From Bacteroidales bacterium (GTDB lineage: Bacteria; Bacteroidota; Bacteroidia; Bacteroidales; F082): a stretch of DNA of 64,000 nt. The notes under the pieces are model-generated. The model worked only from the letters and a program-made list of their open reading frames with translations, was not told the DNA's origin and ran no database searches. Within the stretch, counting starts at the first letter, position 1. Each line of letters starts with the position of its first letter. The DNA lies in the NCBI GenBank assembly GCA_017549805.1, contig JAFYNJ010000028.1:1-64000 (forward strand). Reading direction: 5' to 3'. This document shows positions 50,386 to 62,048 of the stretch, piece by piece. The position numbers were made by a program, and so were the translations under genes.

Positions 50386-52489
50386 AAACGATAGGAAGCG
50401 CTTCGTTGCCATTCTCGAAGTGGTAGTAAGTGTCGCTCTCACCGGTAACATTGGTGCTAAGCGTCATCACATAAGTCTTCCCCGACGAGAACACCTTGAA
50501 GAATTCTTCATCTTTTTCGGAGATGGCATTGGCATTGGTCAAGGTACGGGTGGCCAACACCTTGTTTGAAACAGCCTCTTCCAAAGTTTGTCCAGACTTC
50601 AGCTCATAGACGGTCAGCTCATATTCCACCGTATCACCCTTGGTCACATTCTTGACAGAAGTCCAGGAGACAGGGAACGATTTGGCCTTCTTGATTTCAG
50701 GCACCGAGGTGGGAAGCTTGTGATTCACCGGATCAAAGATATCGTCGCTTGAACGATCCACGGGAGCTTTCCATTGCGGTGTCGTGAAGCTCGGCACATC
50801 GGGATCGTCGCCCCATTGGAAAAAGACGCCGTTGGAATATTCCAACTCATCCTCCATGAATTCACGGGAGACGGTATCGTGGATGTGCTCTGCCAACATT
50901 TCGTTGACGTAGAAGCTGGTGTCGGCAATCATGTAGTTCCAATAACTGGCCGTAAAGTTACTCGTCAGTTGCAGATAGTAGAGGCTGCCTTGCACCAACT
51001 CGCTACCCCATCCGGCAAGAGTACGGTTGATCATTTCATGGCTATCCATTTTGTTGAAGCGCTCAGGAAGCGTTTCAACGGTCTCACTAAATAGCGGCAT
51101 GTAAGAGGTAATGCTGTCGACGCCACCCTCCATATAATCGTACAATTCAATGGTGTAGGAGACTTTCTTTAGCGAATTATGGCGCAAAGGCATGAAACCA
51201 ACCTCCAAATCATCCGTCATGGGGACGGTGTAGTAGCCGTCGCTCTCAACATATTGACGCTTGGGAGTAGGCACATATTTTCTTTCTTCGGGATAGGTTG
51301 CCGTCAGGCTGGCTATTGTGGATGCGTCTTGGATAAAACCAGTGAGGTATTGCTCTTTCATCTCGTCAACAATGCTCTCCAATCCCGACACTTCCTCAAC
51401 TCCGCCTGTCCATAGGGTCAGACCGGCAATTCCTTCAAGGACTTCGCCTTCTTCGTCTTCATCATCCACGGTAAAACCGTATTTTCTCGAACGCCTGTTT
51501 GTAATGTCATTATTCAAGCCTGGCGGGACGGGATTGTTGATATCATACTTGGAACCGATAATATCGTCAATAAAGCCCCAATAGAAGAACATCGGCTGGC
51601 TGACGCCATCGTTGGCGATGATGTATGGGTCAGATACACTTGTGGGCTTGATTCGTTCGGCCTTTACTTGGGCCACATAGAGCGCACCCCTTTCCATGCG
51701 CACTTTGACGTCGCGCAAGGTGTCGAGCACTGCGTATGACTTGTTGCGCACCTCGGTGGAAAAGACGGTGGGGTTGTACCTGATGGCGTCCTGATAGTTC
51801 TGACCTTCAAACACCTTCACCATCTTCAGACTGTATTTGAAACGGGCATTCCTTCCTGTACAGTTGGAGATGACAGGAGTCCAGAAGAAATTGATTCTCC
51901 TGGTAGGAGGCACCACCATGGTACCATTCAAGGCCAGCTGCGCACCTGCCAAGGGAGTCGCCAGTTCAGGAGCGGAACCTGAATAGCAGATATCGAATGA
52001 AGGACAAGGTCCGATGGTAATCGAGGGGCGGTTCGGATTGTCCCTGTCGTCCCAGCGGTAAATGTCCAAGCAAACCTCGTATGTGCCTTCGGGCAATTGT
52101 TGTGCGTTGACGGGATTGCTGTAATCGACATTGGTTTCCGTACGGTTCCAGACCTGGGTTTGCAACACATCCGACTTCAAGATGTTGACTCCCTCGGTAA
52201 GGTGGATGGGCTGCAAAGGAATCACTTCTTTTTTGGTGCGGACATAGAAGGAGCTGGTGTTGACCGTGAATTCCATGTCGAAGAAAATATCCAAACCATC
52301 GCTTCCGGCACCGGTCAATATGAACTGTACGTTGAAATAGTGAAGGGGGTCGTCCAAATAGCTGGTCACCGTCACCGGCAAGGCAGCAATCTTGGGGGTC
52401 ATCAGTACCTGCACTGTCTGTGCCGACACACTCGTCAGTCCAGTAACAAGCGCAACCGCCAAAACAAGAATTCGAATAATGCGTTTCAT
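50369..52489 (-). CDS. TANFOR-like secreted protein
   Basis: The 706-residue product has a signal peptide (MKRIIRILVLAVALVTGLTS, cleaved after VSAQ). The N-terminal ~300 residues resemble the start of the large TANFOR-type proteins of Bacteroidota: PLQPIHLTEGVNIL, then LPEGTYEVCLDIYRWDD, then PELATPLAGAQL and INFFWTPVISNC. They suggest several β-sandwich domains. The central part has an acidic segment (DDEDEEGEVLEG). No catalytic motif or sorting domain was seen. The protein is much shorter than typical family members (over 1000 residues). It is 29 bp downstream of the outer-membrane barrel gene and probably cotranscribed with it. Confidence 0.55.
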   Translation of the reverse strand: MKRIIRILVLAVALVTGLTSVSAQTVQVLMTPKIAALPVTVTSYLDDPLHYFNVQFILTGAGSDGLDIFFDMEFTVNTSSFYVRTKKEVIPLQPIHLTEGVNILKSDVLQTQVWNRTETNVDYSNPVNAQQLPEGTYEVCLDIYRWDDRDNPNRPSITIGPCPSFDICYSGSAPELATPLAGAQLALNGTMVVPPTRRINFFWTPVISNCTGRNARFKYSLKMVKVFEGQNYQDAIRYNPTVFSTEVRNKSYAVLDTLRDVKVRMERGALYVAQVKAERIKPTSVSDPYIIANDGVSQPMFFYWGFIDDIIGSKYDINNPVPPGLNNDITNRRSRKYGFTVDDEDEEGEVLEGIAGLTLWTGGVEEVSGLESIVDEMKEQYLTGFIQDASTIASLTATYPEERKYVPTPKRQYVESDGYYTVPMTDDLEVGFMPLRHNSLKKVSYTIELYDYMEGGVDSITSYMPLFSETVETLPERFNKMDSHEMINRTLAGWGSELVQGSLYYLQLTSNFTASYWNYMIADTSFYVNEMLAEHIHDTVSREFMEDELEYSNGVFFQWGDDPDVPSFTTPQWKAPVDRSSDDIFDPVNHKLPTSVPEIKKAKSFPVSWTSVKNVTKGDTVEYELTVYELKSGQTLEEAVSNKVLATRTLTNANAISEKDEEFFKVFSSGKTYVMTLSTNVTGESDTYYHFENGNEALPIVFKIVK

Positions 52490-52518
52490 ATCAAGATGTA
52501 TTTTATGATTCAGTATGG

Positions 52519-54486
52519 TTATTTTTTACTTTTTTTTGACTTAATCAAACGCGAAGCGAAACTATAGCTGTATTCCAACATGAGACGCACATCGGTATTG
52601 ACAGCGATGTGCTGGCCGATGATGATGTTGTCGCTATAGTTACTGATGGAGAAGTAAAGGGACGCATTGTGGCGGTCCTTGTAAGTCAGCGAGGTACCCA
52701 AACGTGCGGCGAGAGAGAGGTCGTTGGTCATTTCGGTGCCGGCCTCTGCGCCTGTGCGGTGGGCGAGATATCTCAGCACCTGCTTTTCCGTGTCGCTCAG
52801 CTCTTCGGCTTCCGACTTTTCAACATTATAGGCCATTGTCAACCTGGCGTTGCCGGTAAGGGTCAGGTTCTCTTTTTCAATAAAGATATTGGTGATGCCG
52901 CCCGAGAGGCAGTGGGAGTTGTAGTCATTGCCCACGGAGCGTGACAGCGAGTAGTCGTAATTGGCATCCAGCGAGATACGCGAGCCGGTAAGATAGACCT
53001 CATAACCGGCACCGAAACTCGTAGTGGTGACATCGAAGCTTACCCCTTCCATCTTCTTGTTGCGGTTCTTGTTCTGCAAGAGATTGAAATTCACCCCGAA
53101 AGTGTGATCGTTATCAAGCGACAAGGTGTAGCTGGGCGAAATGTCCAACGAGCGGGCAATCTGGTTGATGCGAACGGGTTCGGGGACGACCATTACACCG
53201 TCGGACTGTTTCTGCGTCACGGCATTGTACATGAATCCCAAGGCTATGTTGTCGCCAAAATAATTGGTCCAGTTGACGGAATAAGAACCCACCTGGTTGG
53301 TGAATAGCTGTTTCTTGTCTAAATTGTCACGTTGCAGATAGCCATTCAAATTCAGGAAAGCGGTGTTTTCCAACAAATAGGTGGAGAAGTTGCCACCGAA
53401 AGTCTGGGCGTTTTGGTTGAATCCGTTGGCGCCCAAGGATGTGTAGTCGGGTTGCACAAAGCGGTAGGTCAATGTAGCGGAAACAGGCTTGAAGTTCAGA
53501 TTCAACAAAGCGTCACCGGCAAAGCGAACCTCACTGCCGTAACGGATATTGTACAAGCCGGAATTACGCAATCTACCCATGAGTCTGTTGGCCAACTCGA
53601 CATCATCGCCTCCTTCCAGCACGATTTCCTCGCGCGTGATGTCGGGCGTGAACAAGCTGGCGCCCAAGTTGGCTTCAAACATCACCGATTTGCCAATGGT
53701 GAAATGTCCTTTCAAGCCCAACGCCAGGTTTTCCTTGCCTTTGATCGTCGAGTCGCGCACGATGAGCGCAGTGTCAACTACATTGGAAGAAAACACGTTG
53801 TACATATACCATTCCGAAGGCAAACTGTTCAAGTCGTCGGCGGCATGGAGGACGCTGAAGTCCACATAGTTGCGCATGCTACCAACAGCGACGTGGGCGG
53901 CATAGGCCTTGCGTTCGAACTGCGGGAAGGTGGTATAGGCCACATTGTTCAAACCCAGCAACGAGTCGGAAAGGTATTGGATGGCATCACGGTCATCGAG
54001 TTCGATACGGAAGGTGGTGGCATGGTTGAAATTGCCGTAGAAGCCTCCGAAACGGAACTTGTTGCCTTTATATTCCATACCCACACCGTCGAATGAAATG
54101 CCGTTATACGTGTAGTTGGAAAAATTCATGGCGGCCGTGCCGAAATAGAAAGTGAACTTCTTCCATGTAGGCCTGAAGTTCATCGTGAAACTCGGCCTGG
54201 AAAAGGCAAATTGCTCGGCACTCACATTGATCAGATTGACACTCATCGGGATGCTGATGCCGTATGCATTAAACGTCATGTTGGCGTATGCAACGGTCGA
54301 GAACGGTGAATTGTAATGCAGGTCGGCATTATTCCACGACGAGGTAATCTGGGTTCCGACCGTACCGGACACAGTCAGAGGGTCAACTAAGGTTTGCAGT
54401 TCTGAATACTGTGCCATCGAGGTGAACGGAAGACCGAACAACAACGAAAAACAAAGGAAATACAAAAAGTGTAAACGACGTTTCAT
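52519..54486 (-). CDS. Predicted outer-membrane β-barrel protein
   Basis: The 655-residue product has a signal peptide (MKRRLHFLYFLCFSLLFGLP, cleaved after SMAQ). Almost the whole mature protein consists of alternating amphipathic strands with aromatic girdle residues (FSFYFGTAAMNFSNYTYNG-like, KFRFGGFYGNFNHATTFRIEL, LGFMYNAVTQKQSDG, ASLYFSISNYSDN). It ends with a strand finishing YSYSFASRL and a basic tail KSKKSKK. This is the layout of a ~20-strand barrel, but no named family is recognised. It probably forms an operon with the TANFOR-like gene downstream. A porin-like or anchor role for the partner protein is a guess. Confidence 0.6.
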   Translation of the reverse strand: MKRRLHFLYFLCFSLLFGLPFTSMAQYSELQTLVDPLTVSGTVGTQITSSWNNADLHYNSPFSTVAYANMTFNAYGISIPMSVNLINVSAEQFAFSRPSFTMNFRPTWKKFTFYFGTAAMNFSNYTYNGISFDGVGMEYKGNKFRFGGFYGNFNHATTFRIELDDRDAIQYLSDSLLGLNNVAYTTFPQFERKAYAAHVAVGSMRNYVDFSVLHAADDLNSLPSEWYMYNVFSSNVVDTALIVRDSTIKGKENLALGLKGHFTIGKSVMFEANLGASLFTPDITREEIVLEGGDDVELANRLMGRLRNSGLYNIRYGSEVRFAGDALLNLNFKPVSATLTYRFVQPDYTSLGANGFNQNAQTFGGNFSTYLLENTAFLNLNGYLQRDNLDKKQLFTNQVGSYSVNWTNYFGDNIALGFMYNAVTQKQSDGVMVVPEPVRINQIARSLDISPSYTLSLDNDHTFGVNFNLLQNKNRNKKMEGVSFDVTTTSFGAGYEVYLTGSRISLDANYDYSLSRSVGNDYNSHCLSGGITNIFIEKENLTLTGNARLTMAYNVEKSEAEELSDTEKQVLRYLAHRTGAEAGTEMTNDLSLAARLGTSLTYKDRHNASLYFSISNYSDNIIIGQHIAVNTDVRLMLEYSYSFASRLIKSKKSKK

Positions 54487-54530
54487 GGCAAGGATATTCG
54501 TTATTATTGGATTTGTTTTGCAATAATACG

Positions 54531-54538
54531 AATTAATA
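54531..54538 (-). promoter_or_regulatory. Possible -7 box (TATTATTG) for the barrel-TANFOR-like pair
   Basis: On the minus strand this is TATTATTG, one base off the -7 consensus, about 45 nt before the barrel gene start. It is the best candidate in this gap. Confidence 0.35.
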
Positions 54539-54568
54539 TGATAAAATCCTTACTTTTATAAAAAAATG

Positions 54569-54576
54569 TATTTTTG
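54569..54576 (+). promoter_or_regulatory. -7 box (TATTTTTG) for the EFR1-GH92-UDG operon
   Basis: TATTTTTG matches the -7 consensus and lies about 30 nt before the ATG at 54607. Confidence 0.6.
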
Positions 54577-54606
54577 TGTTCAGTTTCTTTTGAAAGGACA
54601 AAATCC

Positions 54607-55392
54607 ATGATTTGCTATTTCTCCGGTTGCGGCAACAGCCGCTATTTGGCCGAAACCATCGCAGCAGGCCTTCATGACACATTGGTTTTCATCCCTGAAG
54701 CGGCGCGTGAAAACCGTTACGAATTCACCTTGGCTGAAGGCGAAAGGCTCGGCTTTGTATTCCCCATTTATGCCTGGGCTCCACCGAAATTGGTTCTTGA
54801 CTTCTTAAAACAACTCCAGCTGGCATCCAAGCCCGATTACCTCTATTTCGCCTGCACTTGCGGCGACGAATGCGGCAAGACCGAGGAGATCTTCCGCAAG
54901 GCCTTGCAGGAAAAGGGTTGGGAGTTGTCGGCATGCTTCAGCACGAAGATGCCCGAGACCTATATCGGGATGCGTGGATTCAATCTCGACTCGGAGGAAA
55001 AAGCCAAGCAGAAGATCGAGGCTGCTGGAACCAAGATGACCCGCAACATTCCCCGCCTGTTCAACAAGGAACACTTCTCGGAAATGGATCTTGGCAAGGG
55101 CGCCTGGTTGAAGAGTTACGTAATCAACGGGAGTTTCAACAAGTTCGCCACCGACGATCGGAAGTACCGTTTCACGGACAAATGCATCAGCTGCGGCAAG
55201 TGCGTGGAGGTTTGTCCCTTGCAAAATGTCACCTTGGAAGACGGTCACCCGAAATGGAACGGCCACTGCACCATGTGCATGGCCTGCTACCACCATTGTC
55301 CCGTGAATGCCATCCAATACGGCAAAGCCACCGAGGGGAAGGGACAGTACTATTTTGGAAGACAGAAGAAGTTAGAAGACAGAAGAAAATAA
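54607..55392 (+). CDS. EFR1-family flavodoxin-ferredoxin protein
   Basis: The 261-residue product has an N-terminal flavodoxin-like domain with the FMN phosphate loop ICYFSGCGNSRYLAETIA, and FPIYAWAPPKLVLDFLKQL. The C-terminal part has two 4Fe-4S ferredoxin motifs: CISCGKCVEVCPLQN and CTMCMACYHHCPVNAIQYG (CxxCxxxCP twice). EFR1 proteins are small cytoplasmic redox carriers with no settled partner. The ATG at 54607 starts the flavodoxin fold. The last ~10 residues (KKLEDRRK region) are encoded by a heptamer array, so that tail is probably repeat-derived. GH92 follows after 3 bp. Confidence 0.85.
   Translation: MICYFSGCGNSRYLAETIAAGLHDTLVFIPEAARENRYEFTLAEGERLGFVFPIYAWAPPKLVLDFLKQLQLASKPDYLYFACTCGDECGKTEEIFRKALQEKGWELSACFSTKMPETYIGMRGFNLDSEEKAKQKIEAAGTKMTRNIPRLFNKEHFSEMDLGKGAWLKSYVINGSFNKFATDDRKYRFTDKCISCGKCVEVCPLQNVTLEDGHPKWNGHCTMCMACYHHCPVNAIQYGKATEGKGQYYFGRQKKLEDRRK
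55357..55390. repeat. Heptamer array at the end of the EFR1 gene
   Basis: Purine-rich units of the type GAAGACA, GAAGAAG, TTAGAAG and ACAGAAG have a period of about 7 nt. The array overlaps the last codons of the EFR1 gene and reaches the start of the GH92 gene. Confidence 0.6.
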
Positions 55393-55395
55393 AGA

Positions 55396-57645
55396 ATGAT
55401 GAAGAAGCATTTATTGGCGGCCTTTCTGTTGCTGCCCTTGTTATTAAGCGCACAAACCTCAGCCAATGATTACACGCAATATGTGAATCCTTTTATCGGC
55501 ACGCAGACCGACGAGACGGGCGCCTTGAGCGGCAGCACCTTCCCTGGGGCGACGATGCCTCAAGGCATGGTGCAGCTCAGTCCCGAGACGGAACAGATGG
55601 TCACTTGGGATCCCTGCTCGGGATATGATTATAACAAAGACATAATCTATGGCTTTACCCACACCCACCTCAGCGGCACGGGTTGCACCGACCTCATCGA
55701 CGTGAGCCTCATGCCCATGACCTGGAAGCCGACACCCGATCGGCTCAAAGCCGGTGACTTTGGCCAGCATTATAGCCACGATACTGAATCGGCCCGCCCA
55801 GGATACTACCAAGTATTGCTGACAGAAAAAAGAGCGAATGTCGAACACAACGTGAATGTAGAACTCTCGGCTACCATCAGGACGGGCATCCATCGTTACA
55901 CCTTCAGAAAAGGGGATCCCCAATTTGTGGTCCTTGATCTCGACCGTGGCCCCTTCCGTGGCGAGGCCTATTATTCCAAACGTCGCACCTACGACGTGAT
56001 ACAGTCCCAGATCCGCATCATCGATGACCATACCATCGAAGGATATCGGATCGTCACCGGATGGGCCAAACTACGCAAGATCTATTTTCGGGCAGAGTTC
56101 TCCAAACCGTTCAAGGAACACCTGCTCATGAATGGCGATCTCAACGTCGGCAAGAGCGATGTGGTGAATGGCCGGACGCTTCGTGCCGCATTCCGCTTTG
56201 ACCAAGAAGGAGGCCAGGAGCTGATGGTGAAAGTTGCCATCTCGCCCGTGGACATCGAAGGTGCCAGGAAAAACATGGAGGCTGAGGCCAGTAGTTGGAA
56301 CTTCGATGACTATGTGCAAGCCGCCCACGACGCCTGGCAGAAAGAACTCAGCCGTATCGACGTGGAGGGCACCGACGAGCAGAAGACCATCTTCTACACA
56401 GGTCTCTACCATGTGCTAATGCAGCCCAACACCATGAGCGACGTGGATGGACGCTACATGGACACCAACTTCGAGATCAAGCAGATGCCCAAAGGCCAGA
56501 CCTACCATAGTACCTTCAGCTTATGGGACACTTTCCGTGCCGCCCATCCGCTATATACGCTCATCGCTCCCGATATCGTCGCTCAGTTTGTCCGCGACAT
56601 GGTGTTACACCACAAGACCTACGGCTATCTTCCCATCTGGGACCTCTGGGGACAGGACAACTACTGCATGATCGGGAACCACGCCATTCCCGTGTTGGCC
56701 GACGCCATCATGGCTGAAATTCCAGGAATCGATGTGGAAGAAGCCTATCAAGCCATGGTGGAGAGTAGCACACGGAGCCATTTAAACTCGCCTTTCGAGA
56801 TATGGGAACAATACGGCTATCTGCCACAGACCTTGCAGAACGAAAGTGTGAGCATCACCATGGAGCAGAGCTTCGACGATGCTTGTGTTGCCTTGGTGGC
56901 CAAGAAATTAGGTAAGACCGAAGATTATGAGCGCTTCTATCGTCGCAGTCTGTTCTATCGTAATTTGTTTGATCCCGAAACGGGTTTCTTCCGTCCGAAG
57001 GACGAACACGGCAACTGGCTGGAAGGCTTTGATCCGCTCAGCTATGAGCAACCTTGTTTCGTGGAGGGCAACGCTTGGCAATATATGTGGTTCGTGCCCC
57101 AGGATCCTCAGGGATTGATCGACCTTTTCGGCAGCAAGAAAGCGTTTTTGCAAAAACTCGACGAGAACTTCAGTCTTACTGCCACCTCGGGCGAAGTCAA
57201 TGGAAATGCCAGTGGTTTCATCGGACAGTATGCCCATGGCAACGAGCCAAGCCATCACACGGTGTATCTCTACAACTTTGCCGGCAAACCCGAGCGCACA
57301 CAGGAGCTGGTGGAGCAGGTGCGCAGCGAGTTCTATCGTGCCACGCCTTGCGGTTATGCCGGCAACGACGATTGTGGCCAGATGTCGGCTTGGTACATTT
57401 TCTCCGCCCTTGGATTCTATCCTTTCCATGCCGGTTCAGCAGAATATGTCATTGGTACGCCGCTGTTCACCAAGGCCACTTTGCATCTTGAGAACGGCAA
57501 CGATTTCGTGATCACTGTGCCCAATAAAACGCCAGATCGCATTCACGTCAAGAGCGTGAAATTGAATGGCAAGCCCGTGAAAGACCTGAAAATCACAAAT
57601 CAGCAAATCATGGAAGGTGGTACCTTGGAATTCAAGATGAAATAA
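55396..57645 (+). CDS. GH92 α-mannosidase, secreted
   Basis: The 749-residue product has a cleavable signal peptide (MMKKHLLAAFLLLPLLLSAQ), unlike the lipoprotein GH92 at 28940. The N-terminal β-sandwich starts YVNPFIGTQTDETGALSGST and FPGATMPQGMVQLSP. The catalytic domain has GNEPSHHTVYLYNFAG (Glu617) and GNDDCGQMSAWYIFSALGFY (Asp658/659). Further family blocks are FSLWDTFRAAHPLYTLI and WDLWGQDNYCMIGNHA. The two GH92 enzymes in the window are diverged paralogues, suggesting different mannose linkages. It sits between the EFR1 gene and a UDG-type gene. Confidence 0.92.
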   Translation: MMKKHLLAAFLLLPLLLSAQTSANDYTQYVNPFIGTQTDETGALSGSTFPGATMPQGMVQLSPETEQMVTWDPCSGYDYNKDIIYGFTHTHLSGTGCTDLIDVSLMPMTWKPTPDRLKAGDFGQHYSHDTESARPGYYQVLLTEKRANVEHNVNVELSATIRTGIHRYTFRKGDPQFVVLDLDRGPFRGEAYYSKRRTYDVIQSQIRIIDDHTIEGYRIVTGWAKLRKIYFRAEFSKPFKEHLLMNGDLNVGKSDVVNGRTLRAAFRFDQEGGQELMVKVAISPVDIEGARKNMEAEASSWNFDDYVQAAHDAWQKELSRIDVEGTDEQKTIFYTGLYHVLMQPNTMSDVDGRYMDTNFEIKQMPKGQTYHSTFSLWDTFRAAHPLYTLIAPDIVAQFVRDMVLHHKTYGYLPIWDLWGQDNYCMIGNHAIPVLADAIMAEIPGIDVEEAYQAMVESSTRSHLNSPFEIWEQYGYLPQTLQNESVSITMEQSFDDACVALVAKKLGKTEDYERFYRRSLFYRNLFDPETGFFRPKDEHGNWLEGFDPLSYEQPCFVEGNAWQYMWFVPQDPQGLIDLFGSKKAFLQKLDENFSLTATSGEVNGNASGFIGQYAHGNEPSHHTVYLYNFAGKPERTQELVEQVRSEFYRATPCGYAGNDDCGQMSAWYIFSALGFYPFHAGSAEYVIGTPLFTKATLHLENGNDFVITVPNKTPDRIHVKSVKLNGKPVKDLKITNQQIMEGGTLEFKMK

Positions 57646-57647
57646 CC

Positions 57648-58217
57648 ATGACGCTTGAACATCATCCGCTGGAGCCTTTCTTGCCCAAAAACGCCCAACT
57701 GCTCTTTCTTGGCAGCTTCCCGCCTCCGAAGCAACGCTGGTGCATGGATTTCTATTACCCCAACTTCCAGAACGACCATTGGCGCATCGAAGGGGCGGCT
57801 TGGTTCAACGATCGCAACTACTTTGTGGATGTGGAGAAAAAATGTTTTCTCAAGGAGAAGATTGTGGACTTCCTGCACCAGAAAGGGATTGCCTTGTATG
57901 ATACTGCCCAAACCGTCAGACGGTTGAAAGACAATGCCTCGGATGCCTTTTTGGAGATTGTGGAGCCGACAGACATCAAGGCTTTGCTGCAACGCATCCC
58001 GCAATGCCATGCCATCGCCACCACGGGCGAGAAGGCCACGGGAGAAGTGTGCCGTTATTTCGGCATCAACACCGTCCCTCCATTGGGTAGCAAGACGGAT
58101 CTGGAAAATGGGCTGTTTCTCCACCGACTCCCCTCTTCGTCAAGGGCGTATCCCTTGGCGTTCGAGAAGAAAGTGGCGGCGTATCGTGCGGTGTTTCAGG
58201 AAGTCTATTCTTTATAG
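57648..58217 (+). CDS. Uracil-DNA glycosylase superfamily protein
   Basis: The 189-residue product belongs to the UDG fold. Motif 1 is LLFLGSFPPPKQRWCMDFYY, where the GSFP segment replaces the GxDPY/GxNPS of other families. Motif 2 is LPSSSRAYPLAFEKK. The block YYPNFQNDHWRIEGAAWFND is typical of a Bacteroidota group annotated as UDG-family or deoxyinosine-type (MUG-like) glycosylase. It is probably a base-excision repair enzyme; the substrate base is not certain. It lies 2 bp after GH92 and overlaps the convergent thioredoxin-like gene by 6 bases. Confidence 0.7.
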   Translation: MTLEHHPLEPFLPKNAQLLFLGSFPPPKQRWCMDFYYPNFQNDHWRIEGAAWFNDRNYFVDVEKKCFLKEKIVDFLHQKGIALYDTAQTVRRLKDNASDAFLEIVEPTDIKALLQRIPQCHAIATTGEKATGEVCRYFGINTVPPLGSKTDLENGLFLHRLPSSSRAYPLAFEKKVAAYRAVFQEVYSL

Positions 58218-59246
58218 GACTTTGCTGACAGCTTCTTCGATCTGAGCCTCTCTTAAGCCTGCCGCCACGATGTTTCCTTCCGGGTCGAAAAGGATGATGT
58301 GGGGAATACCCTCCACATGGAACTTGTCGGCCAATGCCATAGAGGGGTCGATCAGCTGAGGATAATGGATATTCAGATCCTTCATAGCTTGTATCATGGC
58401 ATCCTCCTTGTCGTTGATGGGGATACCGATCACAACCAGTCCTTTGTCACGGTACTTTTCGTAAACCGCCACCACGTTAGGCGTTTCTTTCCGGCACGGA
58501 CCGCACCAAGAGGCCCAGAAATCTACCAAAGTGTATTTTCCGGCACCCACAAAATCCTCAAAAGTACCTTCTTCCTTGGTTACTTCACCGTTATTAAGCA
58601 ATGTGATCACACCACTTTCTGGTAGGGACTTCAGGTGTTCGTAATAGCCTCCAATGGCTGCGTCTTCCTTGACAATTTTTTCAGCCTGATCGTAAAGTTC
58701 GATGAACTCGGCAGGTTCAATAAAACCCATTAATAAATTCATCGCCTGAAGACCAATGGGATCGGCTTTATGCTTCATATAGACCTCTCGGCTGTGGGAA
58801 GCCATCTGTTGTTTCAACTCCTCATGAACCTTTTCAGCACCAATGGTGTCGCCAGTATCCATCAGCTCCATGGATTTTTGGGCGTGTTCGATATAAGTCG
58901 TCATGGCCCATTGTGTAAACTCTAGTAATTCCTGCGACATTGGGCTGCCCGTCACCACGGGAGCGCCGTCAACAATGGAAACCGTGATCTTCTTTGTATC
59001 CGGAATCAGCGGGATGGGATCGTACTCTTCACCCCTGATGATGCTGACACCGGTTTGAGGGTTGATTTCGCATTGCAAGGTAAAAGCACCATCCTTGACG
59101 GGAGCGGCATCCAACAAGGCACCCGTCATATCCACCAGACGCACGGTATCTACCGGGTCCGTAATAGTTCCACTGATTTTACACACCTGATCGTCGCAGG
59201 CGTAAAACATCGCAAGGGTTAGTAAAGCAAGAAATAGTTTTTTCAT
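58212..59246 (-). CDS. TlpA-like thiol-disulfide reductase lipoprotein
   Basis: The 344-residue product has a short signal peptide with a cysteine near residue 16 (LAMFYACDD), so it may be a lipoprotein. Residues ~20-110 are a DUF4369-like β-domain (CKISGTITDPVDTVRLVDM). A helical linker follows. Residues ~215-344 are a TlpA/thioredoxin domain with the active site VDFWASWCGPCRKETP near residue 248 and the cis-proline region EGIPHIILFDPEGN. It acts in the periplasm on disulfides. The gene is 6 bp downstream of the hypothetical gene at 59253-59927 and probably in the same transcript. Confidence 0.88.
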   Translation of the reverse strand: MKKLFLALLTLAMFYACDDQVCKISGTITDPVDTVRLVDMTGALLDAAPVKDGAFTLQCEINPQTGVSIIRGEEYDPIPLIPDTKKITVSIVDGAPVVTGSPMSQELLEFTQWAMTTYIEHAQKSMELMDTGDTIGAEKVHEELKQQMASHSREVYMKHKADPIGLQAMNLLMGFIEPAEFIELYDQAEKIVKEDAAIGGYYEHLKSLPESGVITLLNNGEVTKEEGTFEDFVGAGKYTLVDFWASWCGPCRKETPNVVAVYEKYRDKGLVVIGIPINDKEDAMIQAMKDLNIHYPQLIDPSMALADKFHVEGIPHIILFDPEGNIVAAGLREAQIEEAVSKVL

Positions 59247-59252
59247 AAGAGC

Positions 59253-59927
59253 TTATTTTTTAAAATTATTACCAGTCCATTTAAGCACAATGTCATCATA
59301 GACGAAATCGTCCTCCGGGGTCCACTGCACGGCCGAAACTTCAATGTCCTTGCCTTCTTGCGGCAGCCTGAAGAACAGCGAGCCTTTGTGTTTACTCAAG
59401 ATATCCATGACGGTTTGGTAGACCTCGGTATCCGGGATCATCCGTTGTGTTTTGGGGTCGAAATCGTAGAACAAGATCGCCGCGTCGCATTTTTCACCTT
59501 CGTAGCCCACTTGCATCAAGACGCCCACCAACTGATGTCCGTTGGAACGGTGCCAGTAGCACATCTCGGTCATATAGTCGAATTGGCCGCCACAATCGCA
59601 CTTGATATAGCCATTTCGAGGGTCATCCACTGCATAGTAGTGTTTTTCCTCCCAGGTGTAATCGCCAGGTTTCTTCAGATAGTCAATCATCGCCTCGTTC
59701 GGCCTATAATCTGGATATTGGCTAGAAAACGCCTTAGCGAAATTCCTAATCTGGGCTTGAGGGAAGGTGTTTTCCACTTTGAGCGGGGTTTCTGCCCATA
59801 CTTTTTGGATTTCAAAGATATAAGTTTCGGGGTTCAAATCCCGATCCGACGACTTTGCAATTTGTCCCCGAGTAGTTGTTATCATTGCAAGGCATGCCAT
59901 TGTCAACAGAATTAAATGCTTTTTCAT
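59253..59927 (-). CDS. Hypothetical secreted protein
   Basis: The 224-residue product has a signal peptide (MKKHLILLTMACLAMITTTRG). Mature segments include DLNPETYIFEIQKVWAETPL, KCDCGGQFDYMTEMCYWHR with three cysteines, and a C-terminal β-region (FVYDDIVLKWTGNNFKK). No domain family is recognised. The start at 59927 begins the signal peptide and follows a -7 box; the upstream extension in the frame overlaps the peptidase gene. It lies in the same direction as a TlpA-like thioredoxin, so its cysteines may be a redox partner, which is a guess. Confidence 0.65.
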   Translation of the reverse strand: MKKHLILLTMACLAMITTTRGQIAKSSDRDLNPETYIFEIQKVWAETPLKVENTFPQAQIRNFAKAFSSQYPDYRPNEAMIDYLKKPGDYTWEEKHYYAVDDPRNGYIKCDCGGQFDYMTEMCYWHRSNGHQLVGVLMQVGYEGEKCDAAILFYDFDPKTQRMIPDTEVYQTVMDILSKHKGSLFFRLPQEGKDIEVSAVQWTPEDDFVYDDIVLKWTGNNFKK

Positions 59928-59947
59928 ATTCTTTCGTTTTGGTAAGG

Positions 59948-59955
59948 CAAAAATA
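59948..59955 (-). promoter_or_regulatory. -7 box (TATTTTTG) for the hypothetical-TlpA pair
   Basis: On the minus strand this is TATTTTTG, 20 nt before the start codon at 59927. It lies between the peptidase stop codon and the hypothetical gene. Confidence 0.6.
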
Positions 59956-59971
59956 ACAAAAAACGAATAAT

Positions 59972-62029
<2,058 letters not shown>

Positions 62030-62048
62030 TTTATCGTTGTTTTTATTG

